Shown: positions 56,750-64,000 of the stretch, piece by piece | Numbering within the stretch: position 1 is the first letter of the stretch | Layout: the number at the start of each line of letters is the position of its first letter | Assembly: GCA_041060555.1 (NCBI GenBank) | Contig: JBEUDS010000013.1 | DNA: 64,000 bases | Source: CAUJIW01 sp963205175 | Lineage (GTDB): Bacteria > Pseudomonadota > Alphaproteobacteria > Sphingomonadales > Sphingomonadaceae | Strand: one strand, 5' to 3' | Notes under the pieces: generated by a model | Seen by the model: the letters and a program-made list of their open reading frames with translations, nothing else | The model's database searches: none | What the model was told of the DNA's origin: nothing | Program-made: the position numbers and the translations under genes

Positions 56750-58480
56750 CTATTTCAACCGGCTGCCGAGGTTTTTCGCCAGATATTCCAGCGTGGCGAT
56801 GCGCTTCAGAAGCCCGGGGTCGAGCGGCCGTTCGACGCGGAAGAACGCGCGCATGGCCGGAAAGTCGAGGTCGATGACCCGGCCGAGATAGTCGGGCGCC
56901 ATGAAGCCCGAGGGCGCTGCGGGCCGGCGCAGGCGGTGGCGCAGGCGGTTGCTCCAGCGGCGCATGGCCGGCGTGCGGTACAGGCTCACCGCGTCGTCCA
57001 GCCGGTGGGCGAGGCCGGGCTGTTCAACGAAGCTGTGGCCATAGGCCGATGGATAGGCGGCCAGCCGGCGGTCGATGGCGGCGAGCAGCTGACTCTGGAA
57101 CACGCCGTGGGTGCGCAGCGACACCGGCAGTGCAACGCTGTGCTCGACGATGGCATGCTCGAAGAATGGCACGAAATAAGCGCCAAAGCGGCCGACCATG
57201 CTGATCTCGCGACCGAAGAACGGCGGGCAGCGGAACAGCGGATAGGCGGTTTCCACCTGCTGGCGGGTCAGTCGGTCGTCCTCGACGCCCAGGGACGTCC
57301 GCAACTTGGCGTCCAGGTTGGCGAAATAGCGGCTCTCGTCGAATGTCCCGGTGCAGTCGCGCGGATCAAAGCCGGCATAGAAGGCGTCGAGGATGTCGCG
57401 ACTGCGCCATGGGCGGTCGCGCAGGTAAAAATAGTTGCGGAAAATTTCGCCCGCCGCCCCCGAGACCGCCAATGCGCCGCCGCGCGCGCGCGCGTGCCGT
57501 GCCGCCGAATTGCAGCCGTTGTCGAACAGGCCGCCATCGATGGGCGTTGCATCCATCTCATGGAAATTGTGCGCCACGATGTCGGCGAAGGCGTCCGGGG
57601 TGATCTGGCGATAGGCTACCTTGTCGAAGACCTCGACGTCGAAGCCTTCCGCCGCGCCGATATGGCGGGCCACGGTCACGTCGGCATCACGGGCGCTGCC
57701 GTAGACGTAGACATGGGGGCGCACGCCCGCCTGACGCAGCAGCGCCAGCACCAGCCGGGAATCGAAGCCACCCGAGAGCGGGCATTGCACATTGTCGCCG
57801 TAGAGCCGGGCTGGCACCTCGAACATCCGGCCGAGCTGGTCGGCCATGCGCGTCACCAGGGTATCGACCGGCTCGTCGCTGACGACCGACGGCAGCCGCC
57901 GTGGTGACTGGTGTACGGTGACATGTTCGCCCAGCGACAGCTGCGCCGTCGGTGCCAGCCTGGCGATGCCGTCCAGCACCGTGTCCTGGCCAAGCGGCGT
58001 CGACGTGAACGCGAACTCGTAGACCGCCTGGCGGTTGAAGCGCAGGGTCGTCAGCGACTGGGCGAGCGCCAGAAAGGACGTCGACACCACGTCGTGGCTG
58101 GCGTCGTGATAAACGTGGAAGCCGCCGAACCAGTCGGCGAACACATGCAGCTGGTTGTTCTTGCGCACCAGCGCGCCGAACTGGCCCAGCACGTCGGTCC
58201 AGCGGTCGAACGGTGGCGCGAAATCGGCCAGCAGGCGTTTGAGCGCGGCCTCGCCGCCTTGGCCCTGGTAGAAAAGGGTGCCGGCCACCGCGATGAAGTC
58301 GTCGCCTTCGGTGGCGAGCGTTGCCAGTCCGGGGTGGATGTGGCCGACGTGGAAACCGCGGTGGGTTGGCGTCGCGAAAGCCTGTGGCTCGGCAAAGCCG
58401 TGGCGGGCGAACTGTGCGCGCGCCTGCGCCAGCCGGGCGTCGGCCCGCGCGTCGTTCCGGCAGAGATACCAGCCGCCCAT
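56750..58480 (-). CDS. Asparagine-synthase-like protein
   Basis: The 576-residue protein starts 'MGGWYLCRNDARADARLAQA' and has a PP-loop ATP-pyrophosphatase domain with 'CPLSGGFDSRLVLALL' (SGGFDS at 236-241), as in asparagine synthases. The N-terminal half resembles a glutamine-amidotransferase (class II) fold ('FHVYHDASHDVVSTSFLALA'), but the nucleophile Cys that normally follows Met1 is missing, so it may use ammonia or do different chemistry. 'MGGWYLC' fits an AGGGG site before ATG 58480. Such proteins occur in antibiotic and polysaccharide modification loci. It is divergent from the methyltransferase gene. Confidence 0.82.
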   Translation of the reverse strand: MGGWYLCRNDARADARLAQARAQFARHGFAEPQAFATPTHRGFHVGHIHPGLATLATEGDDFIAVAGTLFYQGQGGEAALKRLLADFAPPFDRWTDVLGQFGALVRKNNQLHVFADWFGGFHVYHDASHDVVSTSFLALAQSLTTLRFNRQAVYEFAFTSTPLGQDTVLDGIARLAPTAQLSLGEHVTVHQSPRRLPSVVSDEPVDTLVTRMADQLGRMFEVPARLYGDNVQCPLSGGFDSRLVLALLRQAGVRPHVYVYGSARDADVTVARHIGAAEGFDVEVFDKVAYRQITPDAFADIVAHNFHEMDATPIDGGLFDNGCNSAARHARARGGALAVSGAAGEIFRNYFYLRDRPWRSRDILDAFYAGFDPRDCTGTFDESRYFANLDAKLRTSLGVEDDRLTRQQVETAYPLFRCPPFFGREISMVGRFGAYFVPFFEHAIVEHSVALPVSLRTHGVFQSQLLAAIDRRLAAYPSAYGHSFVEQPGLAHRLDDAVSLYRTPAMRRWSNRLRHRLRRPAAPSGFMAPDYLGRVIDLDFPAMRAFFRVERPLDPGLLKRIATLEYLAKNLGSRLK

Positions 58481-58576
58481 CGTCCCCTCGTTCCGTTCCG
58501 CGGTCGGGGCAGAAATCCCCTTCGGCCCAACGCGATCAAGCTCTAGCCATGTCGGCAAAGGATTGAAACTCGGTGA

Positions 58577-59785
58577 ATGCACCGCTACCCACCGTCCATG
58601 ACAAATCCTGACGCCTGCCCCAAGATCGCCCTTGCCGCCGACACCAAGCCCGCCGCCGTGCGGGGGCGCCCCTGGGTGTTCGCCAACCAGCTCAAGATGA
58701 CGGCCGAGACCCGCGCCCTGCCGCCGGGCTCGGTGGTGCGGCTGATGGAGCCGGACGGCCGCCTGCTCGGCCTCTACCACTTCAACCCGCATTCGCTGAT
58801 TGCCGCCCGCCTGCTCACCCGCAATCACAGCCGGGCGATCGACGCGCGCTTTTTCACCGAGAAGCTGACACGCGCGCTGTCCCTGCGGGAGCGGCTGTTC
58901 GATGCGCCGTGTTACCGCCTGGTGCATGGCGAGGGCGACGGCCTGCCCGGCCTGATCGTCGATCGCTATGGCGATGTGCTGGTGGTCCAGCCCAACACCG
59001 CCGGCATGGACGCCAGCCTCGATCTGATCGTCGCGGCGCTGGAGAGCCTGGTCAAGCCGGCCGGCATCGCCGTGGTCGCCGATGGCCCGGCCCGCGCCCA
59101 GGAAGGGCTGGCGCCGCGCGCCGAGGTGCTTGTCGGCGCCGTCGCCTCGCCGGTGCCGCTGGTCGAGAACGGCATCACCTATCTTGCCGACCCGATCGGC
59201 GGCCAGAAGACCGGATGGTTCTACGATCACCGGCTCAACCGCGCCTTCGCCGCCGGGCTGGCGCGCGGCCAGAGCGTGCTCGACCTCTACACCTACGCCG
59301 GGGCCTTCGCGCTCGCCTGCGCCCAGGGCGGTGCGGCCCAGGTGACGGCGGTCGACCGCTCGGCGCCGGCGCTGGCGCTGGCCGCCGAGGCCGCCGCGCG
59401 CAACGGCTGGGCCGACCGGGTGACGACCGAGACGGCGGAAGTGTTTGGCTGGCTGGAGAATAATAACCGAACGTTCGGTTTGGTGGTTGCCGACCCGCCG
59501 GCCTTCGCCAAGACCCGCAAGGACATTTCCGCCGCGCTGAAGGGTTACGAGAAGCTGGCCCGGTTGAGCACGGCGAAGGTGGCGCCGGAGGGCTTCCTGT
59601 GTCTGGCCTCGTGCAGCCATCATGTGGCGCCCGAGGCGTTCCTCGATGCCTGCGCCGCCGGCATCCGGGCCGGCGGGCGTTCGGCGCGGCTCATTCACCA
59701 GGCCGGCGCCGGGCCGGATCACCCGGTCCACCCGCAGTTGCCGCAGACTGCCTACCTGAAGTTTCTGGCCTTCGCACTGGACTGA
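58577..59785 (+). CDS. Class I SAM-dependent rRNA methyltransferase, RlmI type
   Basis: The 402-residue protein has an N-terminal PUA-like domain ('AVRGRPWVFANQLKMTAETR'), a linker ('YRLVHGEGDGLPGLIVDRYG') and a SAM methyltransferase domain with 'VLDLYTYAGAFALACAQGGA' and 'LVVADPPAFAKTRKD', the DPPxF motif of the RlmI (m5C 23S rRNA) group. 'QKTGWFYDHRLNR' is also diagnostic. ATG 58577 is used; ATG 58598 (seven codons later) is possible. It acts on 23S rRNA in E. coli; other members have other cytosine targets. Confidence 0.9.
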   Translation: MHRYPPSMTNPDACPKIALAADTKPAAVRGRPWVFANQLKMTAETRALPPGSVVRLMEPDGRLLGLYHFNPHSLIAARLLTRNHSRAIDARFFTEKLTRALSLRERLFDAPCYRLVHGEGDGLPGLIVDRYGDVLVVQPNTAGMDASLDLIVAALESLVKPAGIAVVADGPARAQEGLAPRAEVLVGAVASPVPLVENGITYLADPIGGQKTGWFYDHRLNRAFAAGLARGQSVLDLYTYAGAFALACAQGGAAQVTAVDRSAPALALAAEAAARNGWADRVTTETAEVFGWLENNNRTFGLVVADPPAFAKTRKDISAALKGYEKLARLSTAKVAPEGFLCLASCSHHVAPEAFLDACAAGIRAGGRSARLIHQAGAGPDHPVHPQLPQTAYLKFLAFALD

Positions 59786-59905
59786 TAAGATGTTGCGATG
59801 TTTCAGGGAAGTTTAACGCTGGTGGCCTAGACGAGACCCGCGGCAGACATGCGCGACCGGCTGCCGGTGGCGACATCTGAACGGATGAACTGATAGGAGG
59901 GGTAT

Positions 59906-62035
59906 ATGGTTGGCCGTCGTGTCGGCATTATCGGGGCTGGCTATATCGCCCAGACGCATCTTGAGGCGCTGGCGGCGCTGCCATCGGTACAGGTCGCGGC
60001 GATTGTCGACCCGAATGTGAAAGCCGCCGAGCGGCTGGCCGCCCAGCGCAGCGGCGTGCGGGTGTTCGCCGATCTTGCCACGGCGATTGCCGAAAAGGCG
60101 TTTGATCGTGCCCATGTGCTGGTGCCGCCGCACCTGCATGCTGCCGTCGGCGAGCAGTTGCTGAGTGCCGGGATCGCCACCTTCATGGAAAAGCCGCTGG
60201 GGGTGACGGCCGAGGAAACTGCCCGCCTGCTGGCGGCGGCCGACGCCGGCAATGCCCGCCTCGGCGTCAACCAGAATCTGATCTATCATCCGGCGCTGCA
60301 GACCTTCTGCAAGGATCTCGAGGCCGGCCGCTATGGCCGCTTGCGTCATGTAAGCGCCTCCATCGCGGTGCCGCTGCGCCAGCTTGCCGGCCGCCAGTTC
60401 GGCCACTGGATGTTCGAGCGGCCCTCCAATATCCTGCTGGAACAGATGGTCCATCCGCTGTCCCAGGTCATCCATCTCATTGGGCGGGCCACGATCACCG
60501 CCGCCGTCGCCCGCCCGGCGATCGAACTGGCGCCAGGGATGCACTTCCACAAGGGTTTCGAGGTGATGCTGCAGGGCGAGCGCGCGCCGGCCCAGCTGCA
60601 CATGGCGTTCGGCGAGAACTATCCCGCCTGGCTGGTGACGGTAGTGTGCGACGATGGCGCCGTCGTCATCGACATGTTCCGCAACCAGATCACCCGGCTC
60701 GGTCGCACGCCGTGGCTGGATGCCGCCGACACCGCGTTGGTCGGAGTCAAGGCCGGCTTTGGCCTTGTCGGCCAGGGCGTTCGCGATTTCGCCCGCTATG
60801 TTGGGGCCCAGGTGCGGCTGGCCCGCCGGTCGGACGTGTTCTTCACCGGCATGCGCGGTTCGATCGCCGCCTTCCACGAGGCGGTGGATGTCGGCGACAA
60901 CCCGCCGATCGATGGCGCCTTTGGCGGCCACCTGGTGGGGCTGTGCCTTGATGTCGCGCGCCTGGCCGGCGTGTCGGACGCGCCGGCACCGCTGCCGGCC
61001 AACGTGGTTGCGCCGGACGCGCCGGTACCCGCCTACGACGTGGCGGTGTTCGGGGGAACCGGCTTCATCGGCCGGGTGGCGGTGGAGAAGCTGGTGGAGG
61101 CCGGCTACAGCGTTGGCGTTGTGGCACGCAACCTTCGTGGCCTGGCGCCCGTGTTCCGTCACGAGAAGGTGCATCTGCTGCGCGGAGACGTCACTCGCGC
61201 GGCGGATGTCGAGCGCGGTGTCGGGTCGGCGAAGTATGTGGTCAACCTTGCCCATGGCGGCGCCAGCGGGTCGCGCCAGCAAATCGTCGACGCCATGGTC
61301 GGTTCCGCCGAGCTGGTCGCCCGGGTCTGCATGGAAAAGGGTGTCGCCCGCCTGCTGCATGTCAGTTCCATCGCCGGGCTGTATCTGGGCGAACCGGGCG
61401 CCGTCATCTCGCCCCAGACGCCGCCCGACCCGCAGGGCGCCGAGCGTGGCGACTACTCCTTCGCCAAGGCTGAAGCCGAGCGTCGTCTGCTGGCGCTGCA
61501 TCGCGAAAAGGGCCTGCCGGTGACCATCCAGCGTCCAGGCGTGGTGGTTGGCGATGGCACCTCGCCGTTCCACTCCGGTCTTGGTCTGTTCAACAACGAC
61601 CAGTATTGCCTCGGCTGGAACGACGGTCGCAACGGCCTGCCGTTCGTGCTGGTGGAGGATGTCGCCACCGCCGTGGTGGCGGCGCTGAAGGCCGACGACA
61701 GGGTGCTCGGGCGTACCGACAACATCGTCGGCGGCGTCTACATGTCGGCGCGCGAGTATCTCGATATTCTCAAGGGCATACTGGGCCGGCCGCTGGTGTT
61801 CCGCCCGCAGTCGGTTTGGCTGCAGGTGCTGATCGATCGCGGCAAGTGGCTGGTCAAGCGCGTCGGCGGCAAGCAGGTGCCGTTCCCGACCCCGCGCGAC
61901 TTTGCCTCGCGGGGCATGCCGGTCCGCTGGGACATCAGCGAGACGGAAAGCGTGCTGGGCTGGTCGCCCAACCGCGATCGCGAGACCTTTATCGAGCGCG
62001 GCATCCGCGTACCGGCGCGCGCGCTGCTCGACTAG
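59906..62035 (+). CDS. Gfo/Idh/MocA oxidoreductase fused to SDR epimerase
   Basis: This 709-residue protein joins two enzymes. Residues 1-365 form a Gfo/Idh/MocA dehydrogenase: Rossmann start 'VGIIGAGYIAQTHLEALAAL', Glu95-Lys96-Pro97 in 'FMEKPLG' and a C-terminal sheet. Residues 375-709 form an extended short-chain dehydrogenase/epimerase: 'VAVFGGTGFIGRVAVEKL' and the catalytic Tyr517-Phe-Ala-Lys521 motif in 'GDYSFAKAE'. Both act on sugars, often as nucleotide sugars, so the fusion could channel a sugar through oxidation and epimerisation. A strong AGGAGG site precedes the ATG. It is followed after 9 bp by a GT4 glycosyltransferase. The substrate is unknown. Confidence 0.88.
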   Translation: MVGRRVGIIGAGYIAQTHLEALAALPSVQVAAIVDPNVKAAERLAAQRSGVRVFADLATAIAEKAFDRAHVLVPPHLHAAVGEQLLSAGIATFMEKPLGVTAEETARLLAAADAGNARLGVNQNLIYHPALQTFCKDLEAGRYGRLRHVSASIAVPLRQLAGRQFGHWMFERPSNILLEQMVHPLSQVIHLIGRATITAAVARPAIELAPGMHFHKGFEVMLQGERAPAQLHMAFGENYPAWLVTVVCDDGAVVIDMFRNQITRLGRTPWLDAADTALVGVKAGFGLVGQGVRDFARYVGAQVRLARRSDVFFTGMRGSIAAFHEAVDVGDNPPIDGAFGGHLVGLCLDVARLAGVSDAPAPLPANVVAPDAPVPAYDVAVFGGTGFIGRVAVEKLVEAGYSVGVVARNLRGLAPVFRHEKVHLLRGDVTRAADVERGVGSAKYVVNLAHGGASGSRQQIVDAMVGSAELVARVCMEKGVARLLHVSSIAGLYLGEPGAVISPQTPPDPQGAERGDYSFAKAEAERRLLALHREKGLPVTIQRPGVVVGDGTSPFHSGLGLFNNDQYCLGWNDGRNGLPFVLVEDVATAVVAALKADDRVLGRTDNIVGGVYMSAREYLDILKGILGRPLVFRPQSVWLQVLIDRGKWLVKRVGGKQVPFPTPRDFASRGMPVRWDISETESVLGWSPNRDRETFIERGIRVPARALLD

Positions 62036-62044
62036 GCGCGCGCG

Positions 62045-63178
62045 ATGCCTCGGCGACGCTGGCTGCATGTCTTCTCGACCTTCGATGTCGGTGGACCACA
62101 GGTGCGCGCCTGCCAGCTGATGAACATCTGGGGCGATGCCATCGAGCATCATGTTGCCTCCGCCAACGCCGGTCAGTATGCGGCGCGCGCACTGGTGGAG
62201 CCGGTGGTCCCGCTGGCGATCGTCGACGATCTTGCGCCCTTCAAGGGGCCGGCGCTCCCGGTGCGGCTCTGGAAGATCGGCCAGGCGCTGGCACGCAGCG
62301 ACTATGACCTGGTGCTGACCTACAACTGGGGCGCCATCGAGGTTGCGCTGGCCAACCGGCTGCTGGCGCGCGTGCCATTGGTCCACCATGAGGATGGCTT
62401 TGGACCGGACGAGGCGGCGGGGACACTGCCCCGGCGTGATCTGATCCGCCGGCTGGCGCTGCCGGGGGCAGGCGCCGTGGTCGCCTGCTCACGCCGGATC
62501 GAACAGCTGGCGCTGACGCGCTGGGGCCAGTCCACGGCCCGCGTCCACTATGTTCCCAACGGCGTCGACGTGCTGGCGTTCGATCGCCATCCCGCGCCCG
62601 ACGCCATTCCGGGGCTAACACGGCGGCCGGGTGACCTGGTGGTCGGTACCATGGCCGGGTTGCGGCCGGAGAAAAACCTGCGCCGTCTGGTGCGCGCCTT
62701 CGCCCTCGCCACCCGGGGGCGCGGCAACGTCCGGCTGGTGATCGCCGGCAAGGGCGTCGAGGAAGCTGGCATCCGCGCCGAGGCGCAGGCCTATGGCGTT
62801 GCCGATCAGCTGCTGCTGCCCGGCTATCTGCGCGATCCGGCGCGCTATGTCGGCCTGTTCGACGTCTTCGCCATTTCCTCCGACACCGAGCAGTTCCCCA
62901 TCAGCCTCGTCGAGGCGATGGCGGCACGCCTGCCGGCGATCTGCACCGACGTCGGCGACATCGCCGACATCGTGGCGACCGAGAACAGTCCGTATGTCGT
63001 GCCGGCGACAGACGAGGCGGCGCTGGCGCGCGGTCTGGAACGTCTGCTGGCCGATGCCGAGCTGCGCCACCGCATCGGCAACGCCAACCGGGTGCGGGTG
63101 GAAAGCCAGTTCAGCCAGCAGCGCATGGTCGAAAGCTACCGGGCGATCTACGCCGAGGTGGGGGGGATCGGGTGGTAA
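62045..63178 (+). CDS. GT4 family glycosyltransferase
   Basis: The 377-residue GT-B glycosyltransferase transfers a sugar from a nucleotide-sugar donor. The C-terminal half shows 'VPNGVDVLAFDR', 'GTMAGLRPEKNLRRLVRAFA' and the E-x7-E donor-binding block 'DTEQFPISLVEAMAARLPAI'. The N-terminal half begins 'WLHVFSTFDVGGPQVRACQL', typical of GT4 enzymes of lipopolysaccharide and exopolysaccharide synthesis. It starts 9 bp after the Gfo/Idh-epimerase fusion, so the two are very likely co-transcribed. Acceptor and donor are unknown. Confidence 0.92.
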   Translation: MPRRRWLHVFSTFDVGGPQVRACQLMNIWGDAIEHHVASANAGQYAARALVEPVVPLAIVDDLAPFKGPALPVRLWKIGQALARSDYDLVLTYNWGAIEVALANRLLARVPLVHHEDGFGPDEAAGTLPRRDLIRRLALPGAGAVVACSRRIEQLALTRWGQSTARVHYVPNGVDVLAFDRHPAPDAIPGLTRRPGDLVVGTMAGLRPEKNLRRLVRAFALATRGRGNVRLVIAGKGVEEAGIRAEAQAYGVADQLLLPGYLRDPARYVGLFDVFAISSDTEQFPISLVEAMAARLPAICTDVGDIADIVATENSPYVVPATDEAALARGLERLLADAELRHRIGNANRVRVESQFSQQRMVESYRAIYAEVGGIGW

Positions 63179-63266
63179 GCATGGACGGCTGAGGCCGGCT
63201 CTGCCAAGGTTGCCCGGACACCTGTCGTGCGCGATATATCGAGAAGCAACTTTGGGGAGTGAGCCT

Positions 63267-64000
63267 ATGACCACCATGCGTTCCTGGCGCCTGCGCCATC
63301 GCCCGGTTGGCGACATCAAGGACAGCGATCTCGAACTGGTGAGCGAGCCGGTTCCGTCGCTCGCCGACGGCGAGTTTCTGGTGCGTACCGTCTATCTGTC
63401 GCTCGATCCCACCAACCGTATCTGGATGAGCGACATGGACCAGTACATGCCGCCGGTCGAGATCGGCGACATCATGCGCGGCGGGGTCGCCGGCGTGGTC
63501 GTTGAATCACGCAATCCTCGTTTCAAGGTCGGTGACACGGTGTCGGGGCTCGGCGGCTGGGCCGACTATTTCGTCTCCGACGGCAGCATGCTGAGCCCGA
63601 TGCCGCCGGCGCCGGGCGTGCCGCTGGCGGTGCAGTTCGGCCTGTTTTCGCTGATCGGTCCCACCGCCTATTTCGGCCTGCTCGATATCGGCCAGCCCAA
63701 GCCCGGCGAGACAGTGGTGGTGTCGGCCGCCGCCGGCGCGGTCGGCAGCCTGGTCGGGCAGATCGCCAAGATCAAGGGTTGCCGGGTGATCGGCATTGCC
63801 GGCTCCGACGACAAGTGCCGCTGGATCACCGAGGAACTCGGCTTCGATGGCGCCATCAACTACAAGCGCGAGAATGTCGGCGCCCGTCTTGACGAACTGT
63901 GCCCCAACGGCATCGACGTCAATTTCGAGAATGTCGGCGGCGAGATCATGGAAGCGGTGATGCAGCGGATGAACAATTACAGCCGCATGCCGCTGTGCGG
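63267..64000 (+). CDS. NADP-dependent oxidoreductase, PTGR type (partial)
   Basis: The gene runs off the window end; 244 codons are visible from ATG 63267, which has a GGGGAG site. The product begins 'MTTMRSWRLRHRPVGDIKDS', has 'YLSLDPTNRIWMSD' and 'MRGGVAGVVVES', and a Rossmann glycine motif in 'VSAAAGAVGSLVGQIAKIKG', then 'VNFENVGGEIME'. This is the zinc-free medium-chain reductase group that includes leukotriene B4 12-hydroxydehydrogenase/prostaglandin reductase and CurA. It reduces an activated double bond with NADPH. It lies 88 bp after the glycosyltransferase gene. Confidence 0.9.
   Translation, partial: MTTMRSWRLRHRPVGDIKDSDLELVSEPVPSLADGEFLVRTVYLSLDPTNRIWMSDMDQYMPPVEIGDIMRGGVAGVVVESRNPRFKVGDTVSGLGGWADYFVSDGSMLSPMPPAPGVPLAVQFGLFSLIGPTAYFGLLDIGQPKPGETVVVSAAAGAVGSLVGQIAKIKGCRVIGIAGSDDKCRWITEELGFDGAINYKRENVGARLDELCPNGIDVNFENVGGEIMEAVMQRMNNYSRMPLC

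Noticed and set aside
58481..59731. N-terminal extension of the Asn-synthase-like protein (993 residues)
   Set aside because: It overlaps the rlmI-type gene on the other strand; ATG 58480 has a strong ribosome-binding site.

Overview
The window is high-GC bacterial chromosome, most likely from an alphaproteobacterium. The evidence is protein-level: the form of RpoB and RpoC, a DUF4167 RNA-binding-like protein largely confined to that class, a CCA-encoding tRNA-Trp in front of secE-nusG, an ArfB rescue factor and a glutathione-linked glyoxalase pair. I cannot fix the order or genus by eye.

Layout. (1) About 1-5470 is a small mobile-element module: an unknown protein, an excisionase-like helix-turn-helix protein, a split Toprim/DUF927 primase-helicase and a serine resolvase. 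TGTTCCC repeats lie on both sides and an attachment-like scar sits at the right end. (2) 5748-13674 holds an alcohol dehydrogenase, the ahpC-ahpF peroxide defence pair and an RND efflux pump with its adaptor. (3) 13905-26188 is the transcription/translation core: tRNA-Trp, secE, nusG, rplK, rplA, L10 leader, rplJ, rplL, rpoB, rpoC. It is cut off from the usual tuf and rpsL-rpsG-fusA neighbours. (4) 26313-31149 has an ATP-grasp enzyme, hisS, prfA-prmC and DUF4167. (5) 31321-38460 has a phosphate-type porin with a candidate Pho-box array, a YciA thioesterase, a CBS protein, arfB, a Kef-like antiporter and thrS preceded by a perfect triple 65-bp repeat. (6) 38461-50494 holds envelope and metabolic genes: DUF481 protein, a hydrolase, a TPR protein, glyoxalases, a thioesterase, an acyl-CoA synthetase, ggt, a flavoprotein and a DUF885 peptidase-like protein. 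(7) 50529-56612 contains nhaA with a structured leader resembling the nhaA-I (lithium-sensing) class, a MarR regulator, a lone receiver domain and two paralogous MHS-type transporters, one frameshifted. (8) 56750-64000 has an asparagine-synthase-like protein, an RlmI-type methyltransferase, an unusual Gfo/Idh/MocA-epimerase fusion, a GT4 glycosyltransferase and a truncated PTGR-type oxidoreductase.

The main functional groups are the replication/recombination module, the RNA polymerase and ribosomal stalk operon with its own leader and attenuators, translation termination (prfA with its methyltransferase prmC, plus arfB), methylglyoxal detoxification (gloA, gloB, with glutathione breakdown by ggt nearby), and a probable surface-sugar group at the right end. 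Nothing was computed beyond reading the sequence. Family names rest on recognised motifs, and RNA and operator calls rest on hand-checked base pairing.
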